From Acidobacteriota bacterium (lineage in GTDB: Bacteria; Acidobacteriota; Terriglobia; Bryobacterales; Bryobacteraceae): 39,198 nucleotides of DNA. Below are positions 1 through 7,538 of this stretch, piece by piece (the stretch's first letter is position 1; each line of letters begins with the position of its first letter). The DNA lies in NCBI GenBank assembly GCA_005808865.1, contig SYKU01000083.1, positions 1 to 39,198 on the forward strand, written 5' to 3'. A model generated the notes under the pieces. The model saw only the letters and a list, made by a program, of their open reading frames with translations. It had not been told where the DNA came from and made no database searches. The position numbers and the translations under genes were made by a program.

Positions 1-2
1 GC

Positions 3-143
3 CTTGATCACTACGAAGGCCGCAATTGGCAAGGCTGGCATCACCATGTGACCATGGTCATGGTCGCGCACGCCTTCCTCACCCTGGAAACATTGCGAGG
101 CAAAAAAAACTTCTGGGTGGACCCTGCCGAGGACGCGACGTGA
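3..143 (+). pseudogene. IS701-type transposase, C-terminal fragment
   Basis: The frame starting at base 3 reads into the window from the left edge and ends at TGA 141-143. Its peptide contains EGRNWQGWHHHVTMVMVAH followed by AFLTLE, which I recognise as the C-terminal end of IS701-family DDE transposases (consensus-like EGRSWxGxHHHxTLxxxAxAFL). Only about 46 residues lie in the window, so whether the full copy upstream is intact cannot be told. The frame has no stop within the visible part. Bases 144-242 after it show nothing I recognise. Confidence 0.75.
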
Positions 144-242
144 GATTCAATATATCTTGTTCACCTGGACTGGCGTTTGCGCTTACTGTGGAGCCACAGC
201 AAAGAGCTCTCGCTGTCCATAGCACTTAACGTAGTAATATTA

Positions 243-499
243 ACAGCCCGTGGTTTAAGTAGCCCTTTTTAGGCCGCGCGGCTATCGTATCCCGGCCGGG
301 AAAAATCGCACCGGTTCGGCTGCCGTTTGGAAGATCGGCTTTGGAACGGTTCTCCAGGCCCGCGAACGACCGTTTGAGCGATCACAGAGAGCATTTGAGC
401 GGCAAAAATGACGATCCCGCGATCCTGAAGGCCTCGCGGAGTTCCCACTCCCAGTTGGCGCCTCATGAGCATTCCCGGATTGAACGCTCCGGCATGGAC
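243..499 (-). repeat. Dispersed repeat, copy A
   Basis: Read on the minus strand, this ~257 bp stretch matches 22422-22663 (plus strand) almost end to end at roughly three-quarters identity. Shared blocks include a 16-base identical run (ATGCTCTCTGTGATCG), GTCCATGCCGGAGCGTTCAA versus GTCTATGCCGGAGCGTTCAA at one end, and ACGGGCTGT at the other. Both copies can be read as short open frames (e.g. MLSVIAQTVV versus MLSVIAKTVV), but indels between copies do not keep the frame, so a coding role is doubtful. Copy A lies directly downstream of the IS1380 transposase remnant. The family is unnamed to me. Confidence 0.75.
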
Positions 500-542
500 A
501 ATCATACGCTTGAGACTTGAATCCGGGGTGAAAACGCCGATT

Positions 543-893
543 TCAGGGCTCAAGGGATTTTAATCCGGCAATCCTGGCAAGAATCTTCTCAGACAGGTAC
601 TCTAACATTGGCGACGGTCTCAGCCTGAGCAAGGGGCGATTTTGTGGGCGAGTCAATCGCCGGGAATCAGAAATAGCTTGTAGCGGAGCCGTTGCAGCGT
701 GAGGCTTTGCCAAGACTCGTCCGGACAGGTTCATTGAAACGCGGTCACCAGATTGTAGGCGAGCCGGACGATTTCCAAGTACAAGGCGTTGGCGGCGAAC
801 GAGGCGGTAGGAATCGTGCGCAGGGCGAAGTCTTCGCGCAGTTCACGAATTCGTACCTCCATCGCGGCTCGCCCGTCGTAGAAGTGCCAGACC
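543..893 (-). pseudogene. IS1380-type transposase, C-terminal remnant
   Basis: The minus strand encodes RVWHFYDGRAAMEVRIREL, then REDFALRTIPTASFAANALY and LEIVRLAYNLVTAFQ, a characteristic C-terminal block of IS1380-family transposases. The frame is broken by TGA right after AFQ (CGA to TGA would explain it). It continues as TCPDESWQSLTLQRLRYKLF and LIPGD, then shifts frame into LTRPQNRPLLRLRPSPMLEY and ends with ARIAGLKSLEP and a stop at 543-545. One nonsense mutation plus one frameshift make it non-functional. The N-terminal half is not adjacent: at about 893/894 the sequence flips into another IS1380 fragment on the opposite strand. Confidence 0.85.
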
Positions 894-995
894 CGCTTGA
901 TTTTCGATCTGGACAGCACCGTGGTCACGGTGTTCGGCAAACAGGAAGGCGCCGCCGTCGGTTACAACCCCCGTTATCGCGGGGACCCGGGTTGA
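894..995 (+). pseudogene. IS1380-type transposase, internal fragment (inverted)
   Basis: The plus strand reads RLIFDLDSTVVTVFGKQEG followed by AAVGYNPRYRG, the catalytic-core segment of IS1380 transposases around the DxDST motif. The frame runs into a TGA at 993-995, and the family match is lost after about base 983. In an intact element this segment lies upstream of the C-terminal block on the same strand. Here it abuts that block tail to tail, so an inversion or nested insertion with deletion has occurred. Confidence 0.8.
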
Positions 996-1031
996 ACACT
1001 TGCCCCACTTGCGGATATCATTGAGCAGCTT

Positions 1032-1970
1032 ATGACGCGCATATCCATCTCACTTTTTGCCTTCGCTTTGGCTTTGCAAGCACAGACGGCCGAACGCACT
1101 TTCTATTTCCCGAAGCCCGTCAGGACAGCCGTCTATTCCGCGCCCATGAAACCGCTTACGCGCCTGGCGGATCTCAAGGCTAAACACTGGGGCGCAACCA
1201 ACTGGAGCGAACTGGTGATCGATGACGGTAACTCGCGTGGGCATGTGGTTTCCGCCGCGCCCGGTTCGAAGGTCGTGCGCCGCCTATTCCCCGATTCGCC
1301 GGCGTGGTGGGTCGTGCAGGAGGGGCGTATACGCTTCGAGATTGAGACATCGCCGGGAAAGTTCCAGACTTTCGACGCGAGAAAGGGATCCTACGTCTTC
1401 GTGCCCGAGCGCCATCTTCACGCGCTCGAAGTGATCGGAACCGAGACTGCGATCCGCTTTGAGGTGACACTAGGGAGCGCAACTCCCGTGTTCGAAGCAA
1501 AACCCCAGGGCACGGGCGCGAGCGAAATCGAGTTCATTCCTGTGAAACTCCAGACCGGAACAAATCTCCTCGACGTCCCACCGGAAAAGGGTCGCCCGGA
1601 GCGATTCCATGTCAACATCGAAGATCTCGAGTCCGCGCACAAGGGTCAAATGAGCTGGACGGAACCGGCCCAGCGGCGGAACCGGGTCCGAGGCAACTTC
1701 ATCTACGGACATAAGCAGAACAACCCGAAAGCCGCGCCCGGTAATCGCGGGCACTTCCACTCCGATTTCGCCGAGTTCTGGATCGTACTGCGTGGAACAC
1801 TTCGATGGACCCTTGAGGGACTTCCGGAGCCTGTCTTAGCGAGCGAAGGAGACATAGTGTACGCTCCACCTAAGACGTTTCACGTGCCGGAGTTTTGGGG
1901 AGACGGCCCATCGTGCCGTCTGACTAGCAGCACATACCCGAACGCCAACCACATCACGGACGCGAAATAG
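1032..1970 (+). CDS. Secreted double-cupin protein
   Basis: 312 aa. The N-terminus (residues 1-19, ending near LQAQTAE) looks like a Sec signal peptide. Two cupin barrels follow. The C-terminal barrel keeps a plausible metal site: GHFHSDFAEFW gives H-x-H and E, and TFHVPEFW supplies the last His. The N-terminal barrel has SPAWWVVQEGRIRFEIE but no H-x-H, so it is probably structural. Residues 25-150 and 215-312 match the protein at 27010-27924 closely (e.g. AWWVVQEG/AWWVVMEG and NFIYGHKQN/NFIYGYEKN), so the two are paralogs. Substrate is unknown; bicupins of this kind include oxalate- and small-organic-acid-handling enzymes, but nothing here fixes that. No convincing Shine-Dalgarno precedes the ATG, and the gene follows IS debris. 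Confidence 0.8.
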   Translation: MTRISISLFAFALALQAQTAERTFYFPKPVRTAVYSAPMKPLTRLADLKAKHWGATNWSELVIDDGNSRGHVVSAAPGSKVVRRLFPDSPAWWVVQEGRIRFEIETSPGKFQTFDARKGSYVFVPERHLHALEVIGTETAIRFEVTLGSATPVFEAKPQGTGASEIEFIPVKLQTGTNLLDVPPEKGRPERFHVNIEDLESAHKGQMSWTEPAQRRNRVRGNFIYGHKQNNPKAAPGNRGHFHSDFAEFWIVLRGTLRWTLEGLPEPVLASEGDIVYAPPKTFHVPEFWGDGPSCRLTSSTYPNANHITDAK

Positions 1971-2035
1971 CGGACAGGATCTCTGCTCACCGTGCGGGGT
2001 TCCTCGTGCGGCGCAGCCCTCATTCGGACTCACAG

Positions 2036-2947
2036 TCACGGCTGGCTTCTTCCATTGAGCGAATTCAGAAATTCCTTGAGCGCGAGCTTCTCCTCCTGGC
2101 TCAAACCAAGGGGCCGCAGTTCCGGATCGAGCGATGCGTTGAAGATGCCGCCGTGGTCGTAGTGTTCGACCACCGCGTCAAGCGTAGCCAGGCTTCCGTC
2201 ATGCATGTACGGCGCCCGGCGCGCGATATCACGAAGGGTCGGCGTCTTAAACGCGCCTCCACCACGTCCCTTGTCCGACAACTTCCCCCCCCGCCACGCG
2301 ATTCCCGTGTTGTGGAATCGCTCATCAGTCAGGTTCGGCCCCACGTGGCACGAAATGCAGTTGCCCTTGCCCCGAAAGATACGCAAACCTTCGATCTGCG
2401 GTTTCGTCAGACCCGAACGTCCATCGGCGACGTAGCGGTCGTACGCGGAATCTCCCGACAGTATGGTTCGCACATAGGTCGCCAGCGCTTGCGACATGTC
2501 TTCGACTGTGATCGCCCCGTACTTTCCAACCGCTCGGAGCCGCTGAACGGCCTCCTCCAGAGTCAGATCCATCTCCTTTTCCGCGAGGATCGGTTTCAAC
2601 ACCTGCTCCTCCAACGTGGCCACGCGACCGTCCCAGAAGAACGATTTCCCGTATGCCCGATTGATGAGCGTCGGGACGCGCCGCTCACCAACCCGTCCAA
2701 ATACGCCAACTGCGAGCGGCTTTGTGTCGGTAAAGGAGAGTTTCGGATCGTGGCATGTCGCGCAGGAGACGCTCCGGTCTCGCGATAGTTCTTTTTCGAA
2801 GAACAATTCGCGACCCCGCGCGGCCTTTGCTTCAGTGTAGGGGTTGCCATCCGGAACAGGCAGAAACGTGTCCAAACCGAGGGGAACGGCGATGCGCTCC
2901 GCGGCGCTCCCGGCGGAGAAGAGCAAAAGAGTCAGGCCGAGTTTCAT
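2036..2947 (-). CDS. Di-heme cytochrome c peroxidase (CcpA/MauG family)
   Basis: 303 aa from the ATG at 2947. I chose this start because it directly gives a signal peptide (MKLGLTLLLFSAGSAA) and overlaps the upstream gene's stop as ATGA. An ATG ten codons further upstream would spoil the signal. Two c-type haem motifs are visible: CATCH at residues 62-66 (followed by DPKLSFTD) and CISCH at 197-201 (followed by VGPNLTDERFHN). Both match the bacterial di-haem peroxidase family (CCP_MauG), which reduces H2O2 in the periplasm with electrons from cytochromes or quinol, or in MauG-like members oxidises protein side chains. It is coupled to the PD40 propeller gene upstream; a functional link is not evident. 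Confidence 0.88.
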   Translation of the reverse strand: MKLGLTLLLFSAGSAAERIAVPLGLDTFLPVPDGNPYTEAKAARGRELFFEKELSRDRSVSCATCHDPKLSFTDTKPLAVGVFGRVGERRVPTLINRAYGKSFFWDGRVATLEEQVLKPILAEKEMDLTLEEAVQRLRAVGKYGAITVEDMSQALATYVRTILSGDSAYDRYVADGRSGLTKPQIEGLRIFRGKGNCISCHVGPNLTDERFHNTGIAWRGGKLSDKGRGGGAFKTPTLRDIARRAPYMHDGSLATLDAVVEHYDHGGIFNASLDPELRPLGLSQEEKLALKEFLNSLNGRSQP

Positions 2948-4509
2948 GACTTCGGAAGGAAGTTTTCCATGACCCACACCTCCGACCTCGCCGCACCCAC
3001 GGTGTATGCAGTGTGACGGCCGTCAGGGTGCAGGCTCACGCCTTCCTTCAAGGCGGGCGGAATCGCGGCAACGGCCGGCTTCCCGCCCGTGACTGGAATC
3101 GTCACCAGCAGATTCGCCCGCCGGACAGTCCAATTCGCTCCGTCCGCGCTCAAGGCGATCAGGTCGAGCCGCACGCCCTCGGGGCCGCGGTAAAGCTCCC
3201 TTCCCAGCCGCGTTTCCGGATCGTGCAATCGCACGGAATTGCCGCTCACGTAGACCACTGCCTTGCCATCCGGAGACCAGGCGCCATCGAGACCCCGATA
3301 GCCGCCCTCTTCGCCAAGCACGAGAGGCTTAGTGGCTCCTGTCTGGACTTCGATCGCGAACAAACCGGCGTGGCCCTTGCTATCGCTGCCTCCCGCAAGG
3401 ATTCGGCGTCCGTCGGGCGACCAACTGAGGTTCTGGAAATGGGCAAGCCTGGGGGTAAGCGCTCGCTCGGCGCTGGTCTTCATGTCGCGAATGACGAGAA
3501 TCCGGGCCTGTTCGCCGAAGTTCTCCGAGCCCGCGCGCGCCATGTACGCGAGGTGCGTGCCGTCGCGGGACCATGCAGGCGAACTCGTGCGCCCGGCGTA
3601 GAGGCTTTCGAGCGGCGCAGAGGACGTTCCGTCGCTCACGACAATATCCGTCCCTCCGGCACGCAATCCGAAGAAGCTTGCGCCGGCACGCGTGATGCCC
3701 ATCGGCAGGAATCGTCCGATGTCTCGTTTCACAAGCTCCGGACCTCCGGCTGGCTTACCATTCGATACGCGCACGGTCCAGACGTCCATCGTCCCGCCGC
3801 GGTCGCTCGCGAAGACCACGCGCGAGCCGTCTCTCACCCACAGCGGAAACAAGTCGTTCGAAGGATGCTCCACCAGCGGCCGCTCGCTCGATCCGTCGGC
3901 CGCCAGCACGAATATATCGCGGTGCTCCGGGGCATTGCCGGCATTTGCGGCAAACGTATCGTAAACGATGTACTTGCCGTCCGGTGAGAAGTCCATCTTC
4001 TTTGGATACACCCAGTTCAGAGATTTCAACACGCGGAGCGAGCCATCAGCGGCGCTCACGAGCGCGATCTGACTGGTGTTGTCTTTGCGAAACAGCAGCG
4101 TCAGAATCTGCTTGCCGTCGGGCGAAAATGCCGAGGGCTGAACGAATCCAGCTTCCTCGTTGCGGTAAAGAATTCGCGGTGGCGTGCCGCCATCGGCGGC
4201 AGCGACGCGCAGATCGTAAAAGCCTTTTTCGTTGAACCAGGCGTACGCAACGCTGCGGCTGTCGTTGGAGATAACTGAAAAATAGGCAAACTCGCCCGCG
4301 GTCTTCCGCTCGGTGAGGCGGCGCATCCTACCTGTTGGCAGATCGCGCAGCGCGAGGTCGCCTGTCGCCGGATCCATGCAGGAGAGAAACCGCCCATCGA
4401 GCGAAGGCGCGCCTTGCACGTTCGCTCCGGCTTCCGTCCAGATGGGCCGGAGTTGCTGCGCGCAGAGCGTAGAAGCGGCCACGAAGAAGATGGCGCAGAT
4501 CGTTTTCAC
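2944..4509 (-). CDS. Periplasmic PD40/TolB-like beta-propeller protein
   Basis: 521 aa with an N-terminal signal peptide (MKTICAIFFVAASTLCAQQ). Several WD40-like/PD40 blades are visible through their FSPDGK or WSPDGR signatures: FSPDGKQILTL, FSPDGKYIVYDT, WSRDGTHLAYMA, WSPDGRRILAGG and WSPDGKAVVYVSG. Acidobacteria often fuse such propellers to Ser/Thr kinases, peptidases or DNA-binding domains; here the propeller stands alone apart from the signal. It is likely a periplasmic protein- or ligand-binding scaffold. Its stop overlaps the start of the di-haem peroxidase (ATGA), so the two are co-translated. The gene diverges from the small protein at 4565. Confidence 0.82.
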   Translation of the reverse strand: MKTICAIFFVAASTLCAQQLRPIWTEAGANVQGAPSLDGRFLSCMDPATGDLALRDLPTGRMRRLTERKTAGEFAYFSVISNDSRSVAYAWFNEKGFYDLRVAAADGGTPPRILYRNEEAGFVQPSAFSPDGKQILTLLFRKDNTSQIALVSAADGSLRVLKSLNWVYPKKMDFSPDGKYIVYDTFAANAGNAPEHRDIFVLAADGSSERPLVEHPSNDLFPLWVRDGSRVVFASDRGGTMDVWTVRVSNGKPAGGPELVKRDIGRFLPMGITRAGASFFGLRAGGTDIVVSDGTSSAPLESLYAGRTSSPAWSRDGTHLAYMARAGSENFGEQARILVIRDMKTSAERALTPRLAHFQNLSWSPDGRRILAGGSDSKGHAGLFAIEVQTGATKPLVLGEEGGYRGLDGAWSPDGKAVVYVSGNSVRLHDPETRLGRELYRGPEGVRLDLIALSADGANWTVRRANLLVTIPVTGGKPAVAAIPPALKEGVSLHPDGRHTAYTVGAARSEVWVMENFLPKS

Positions 4510-4529
4510 CGTGAGAAGCCCTAATGCGG

Positions 4530-4535
4530 ATTATA
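4530..4535 (-). promoter_or_regulatory. Candidate -10 element for the PD40/peroxidase operon
   Basis: On the minus strand this is a perfect TATAAT, 21 bp before the ATG at 4509. No good -35 hexamer is seen at 16-18 bp upstream (best is TAAGTA), so the call rests on the -10 and its position in the short divergent intergenic region. Confidence 0.4.
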
Positions 4536-4564
4536 GTATGGACGATCTTGTATACTTAGTTGCC

Positions 4565-4972
4565 ATGGACAAGAAACATGGGTTCGGCCTGCCCGCACTG
4601 GCCATTGCTATTCCTCTCATTCTGGTCGCTGCCGCCGCGGCTTTCTTCGTATTCAGGAGCGGCGGAACATCAGTGAGCAACGCGCAATACCATGCCATTC
4701 TCCTTGATAACGGAGCCGTGTACTTCGGAAAACTGGAAGTCAACAATCTCAAGTCGCTGAACAACGATTTTCCTGTCCTGACGGATGTGTATTACGTGCA
4801 GACGGTTACAAATCCGGAAACCAAGCAAACGAACAGCGTCCTCGTCAAACGTGGTAAGGAGTGGCACGCGCCGGACCGCATGGTGCTCAATTCACGGCAC
4901 ATCATTTTTCTGGAGCCCGTGTCCGGAGATTCCCAGGTTGCGAAGCTGATCGCACAATCAAAGAGCCAATGA
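4565..4972 (+). CDS. Small membrane-anchored protein of unknown function
   Basis: 135 aa. A short basic N-terminus (MDKKHGFG) precedes one transmembrane helix (about residues 9-31, LPALAIAIPLILVAAAAAFF) and a soluble domain containing ILLDNGAVYFGKL, LTDVYYVQTV, LVKRGKEWHAPDRMVLN and IIFLEPVSGDSQVAKLI. I recognise this pattern (Q/HA-LxNGxVYFGK ... LTDVYYxQ ... G-E-HGP-D-M-ln--hilFiE) from a widespread uncharacterised family. Start choice: ATG 4565 gives the cleanest membrane anchor; an in-frame ATG at 4538 would add nine residues. TATACT ends only 8 bases before ATG 4565 and there is no Shine-Dalgarno, suggesting a leaderless message. Its stop overlaps the tolC-like start (ATGA), tying it to the efflux operon. 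Confidence 0.72.
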   Translation: MDKKHGFGLPALAIAIPLILVAAAAAFFVFRSGGTSVSNAQYHAILLDNGAVYFGKLEVNNLKSLNNDFPVLTDVYYVQTVTNPETKQTNSVLVKRGKEWHAPDRMVLNSRHIIFLEPVSGDSQVAKLIAQSKSQ

Positions 4973-6237
4973 ACCTCGGTGGGTTAGCCAGTGCTCTGGT
5001 TCTCTGCACAACACTGGATGCCCAGCCGCTTTCGCTCGACGACTGCCTGAAGCTCGCGCTTGAAGCGCCCTCATCGGTCTCACTTGCGCGGCAGGAGAAT
5101 GAGATCGCCCGGCAGGGCGTCACGCAGGCGCGCGCGGGGTTCCTCCCTCAAACGCATCTTTCGTCAGGCTTCATTTATAACAGCCCTCACCGGGACAGCC
5201 GCTCGAGGTTCAGCTTCATTCCGCTAAACGCTGTGCGCGAATACGCCGGACTGTTCAGCGCGGCGCAGGAATTCGACACCTCCGGGCGGCTTCGCGCGGA
5301 GGTAGCGCGTGCAGGCGCCGGCCGGGACGCCGCCGGTGCAAGCCTCGCGATCGCACAGCGCGAGTTGAAACGCGCCGTCACCACTGCCTACTACCGCGCG
5401 CTCCTGACCCGCCACCTCGCCTCGGTCGCGAACGATACGCTTGCCGGGAGCGAGAGCTTCGAGAAACGCGCACGGCTTCTCTTCGAAGGGGGAGAAGCGG
5501 CAAAAGCGGATTTTGTAAAGGCGTCCGCGCAGGCGGCGTTCTTGCGTCAATCCTACAACGCCGCTGAGCTCGAAGCCCGCACCGCGAGTATTGAACTTGC
5601 GTCCTTCTGGACGCGTGACGTGGCCGCGCGGCTCGACTTGGCGGGCAACCTTGATCAGGCCGCGCCGGACACCGACATCGCCGCGGCCCCACCACCCGCC
5701 GCCGGTTTCCTGCGCCGCCTGGAATTCAACTTCCTCGACGCCCGGAAGCGCGGCTTCAGCGCCGAAGCCCGCCGCGAAAAGGCGGCCCTCTATCCGCAGG
5801 CCCGTCTTATATTTCAATATGGCATCGATTCGGCAGCCGTCCGCGCACGCGACCGCGGGTATGCCGCCTTTATCAACCTGAACATTCCCGTCTTCGATTG
5901 GTTCAAGGCTCGCAGCGCCACGCGGGAGTTCGAGTTCCGCGTCCAGCAGGTTGAAACCACGCGCGCCATCACGGAGCGAACGTTCTCTAAAGAATATGAA
6001 ACCGCGCTGGCCCGCGTGAAGCAGTTCCACGCGCAAATTTCGCTGACGAAAGCGCAGACGGATCTTGCTCAGGAGGATCTGAAACTGAGCCGCATCCGCT
6101 ATGAAGGCGGTGAGGGCTCGGCTCTCGACGTCGTGGCGGCCCAGAACGGACTTGCGCAGGCACGCTCTAATTTTTACACGAGTATGGCCAATTATCTGAA
6201 TGCGAGGGTCGATCTGGAGGTTGCGTCGGGGCGATGA
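4969..6237 (+). CDS. TolC-family outer membrane efflux protein
   Basis: 422 aa from ATG 4969, which overlaps the stop of the preceding gene. A short signal peptide (MNLGGLASALVLCTTLDAQP) precedes the typical opening LSLDDCLKLALEAPSSVSLA. The two TolC-like halves contain long helices rich in A, R, E and Q; the second half ends with LSRIRYEGGEGSALDVVAAQ and YLNARVDLEVASG, the usual C-terminal signature (R-Y-x-G-x-x-x-x-x-D-V-x-x-A-Q). It should trimerise as the outer membrane channel for the adaptor and pump encoded next, with which it is translationally coupled (ATGA overlap at 6234-6237). Confidence 0.88.
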   Translation: MNLGGLASALVLCTTLDAQPLSLDDCLKLALEAPSSVSLARQENEIARQGVTQARAGFLPQTHLSSGFIYNSPHRDSRSRFSFIPLNAVREYAGLFSAAQEFDTSGRLRAEVARAGAGRDAAGASLAIAQRELKRAVTTAYYRALLTRHLASVANDTLAGSESFEKRARLLFEGGEAAKADFVKASAQAAFLRQSYNAAELEARTASIELASFWTRDVAARLDLAGNLDQAAPDTDIAAAPPPAAGFLRRLEFNFLDARKRGFSAEARREKAALYPQARLIFQYGIDSAAVRARDRGYAAFINLNIPVFDWFKARSATREFEFRVQQVETTRAITERTFSKEYETALARVKQFHAQISLTKAQTDLAQEDLKLSRIRYEGGEGSALDVVAAQNGLAQARSNFYTSMANYLNARVDLEVASGR

Positions 6238-7538
6238 TAACTCACTATTTCCTGCTCGCGACAACGGCCACGGCGGCGCTTGCGCTTACAGCGTGCGCTC
6301 CGCAGGAACATGAGGAGCCGAAACCAAAACCGCTGGTGGATGTGAGGGTGGTGCGCGTCGAGATGGCCGAAGTCAAAGTTTCCGTTCACGCGCCCGCCAC
6401 GATTTTCGCGCGCGAAATGGCCAACGTCGCGCCGCGCCTCGCGGGACCCATTACAGCGCTCTCCGTACGCAAGGGCGATCGCGTCTCAGCCGGCCAGTTG
6501 ATTGCGCGGCTCGAGGATCGCGACGTGGCGGCGCAGAAGCAGGAGGCTGAAGCGGCCCTGGCCGATGCCGAAGCAACTCTTCAGAAAATCACTGCTGGAA
6601 CGCTGCCGACCGATGTGGAGCGCGGCCGCGGACAAGTCGCCGTCGCCGAGGCAGCACTCGCCCAGGCGCGAAGATTCAACGATCGCCGCGCTCAACTCTA
6701 CGAACAGGGCGCGATCCCGCAGCGAGACCTCCAAGTGAGCCAGACGGAACTCGCGCAGGCGAAAACCAACTACGACGTGGCCATAAAGTCGCAGGACCTG
6801 CTGCTCAATCAATCGAGGGACAAAGACATCGCGATCGCGAAAAGCCGGGTAGATCAGGCGAAAGCGCGTGTCGCGAACGCCGGCGCTCAGTTGGAATTCA
6901 CAAAGATCCACAGCCCGCTTTCCGGCGCCGTAACAGAGCAGTTCCTTTATCCCGGGGATATGGCGCGGCCTGACGCGCCTATTTTTACCATCATGGACCT
7001 GTCGACAGCAGTAGCGCGCGCGCAATCCCCCGAGTCCGAATCGACCCTGATCCGGAAGGGCCAGGCCTGCGAATTCGCGCCATCGGATCAGCCGGGAAAA
7101 ACTTACGCCGGCCGCGTTTCCGTTGTCAATCAGGTCGTCGATCCGGCCCGGCGCACGGTCGAAGTCTGGTGCGAAATCCTGAATCCACAATACGCTCTTC
7201 GCGGCGGCGCGTTCGGCTCCGCCAGCGTCGTCGTCCGCTCCGTACCGCGCAGTCTGGTGGTTCCCGAAGCGGCGGTACAGTTCTCCAAAGGCAGGCGGAA
7301 AGGCTTCGCAATGGTGATGACGGATAAGAGGATTGCCGCGAAGAGAGAAGTCGAGATCGGGGAACTTACCGGCGGCAAAGCCCAGGTGCTGAAGGGGCTG
7401 TCGGAAGGCGAGACCGTGATCATAGAAGCCGGCTACGGACTTCCGGACGGCGCTGAAGTAAAGTTAGCCGGAGAGAAAGAAAAGGACGAGAGGAAAGAAG
7501 AAGAAAAGGAGTACAGCCCGAAGGAGCCGGAGAAGTGA
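6234..7538 (+). CDS. RND efflux periplasmic adaptor (HlyD/AcrA type), lipoprotein
   Basis: 434 aa. The N-terminal signal ends in a lipobox (LTAC, Cys about residue 21), so it is probably a lipoprotein. Next come the split lipoyl/barrel-sandwich domain (VAPRLAGPITALSVRKGDRV near residues 63-82; FTKIHSPLSGAVTEQFLYPG near residues 222-241) around a long alpha-hairpin (AQKQEAEAALADAEATLQKI ... QARRFNDRRAQLYEQGAIPQ), then beta-barrel and membrane-proximal parts. The last ~25 residues are an extreme run of Lys and Glu, which is unusual for the family. The adaptor bridges the TolC-like channel and the RND pump. The start overlaps the tolC-like stop (ATGA) and its stop overlaps the next start (GTGA). 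Confidence 0.9.
   Translation: MITHYFLLATTATAALALTACAPQEHEEPKPKPLVDVRVVRVEMAEVKVSVHAPATIFAREMANVAPRLAGPITALSVRKGDRVSAGQLIARLEDRDVAAQKQEAEAALADAEATLQKITAGTLPTDVERGRGQVAVAEAALAQARRFNDRRAQLYEQGAIPQRDLQVSQTELAQAKTNYDVAIKSQDLLLNQSRDKDIAIAKSRVDQAKARVANAGAQLEFTKIHSPLSGAVTEQFLYPGDMARPDAPIFTIMDLSTAVARAQSPESESTLIRKGQACEFAPSDQPGKTYAGRVSVVNQVVDPARRTVEVWCEILNPQYALRGGAFGSASVVVRSVPRSLVVPEAAVQFSKGRRKGFAMVMTDKRIAAKREVEIGELTGGKAQVLKGLSEGETVIIEAGYGLPDGAEVKLAGEKEKDERKEEEKEYSPKEPEK

Noticed and set aside
692-1024. Long plus-strand frame across the IS remnants
   Set aside because: It is antisense to the IS1380 C-terminal fragment for most of its length; the opposite strand carries the recognisable transposase motifs.
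2006-2788. Open plus-strand frame of 260 codons
   Set aside because: It lies antisense to the di-haem peroxidase, which has both haem motifs and a signal peptide; no family features are visible in the plus-strand product.
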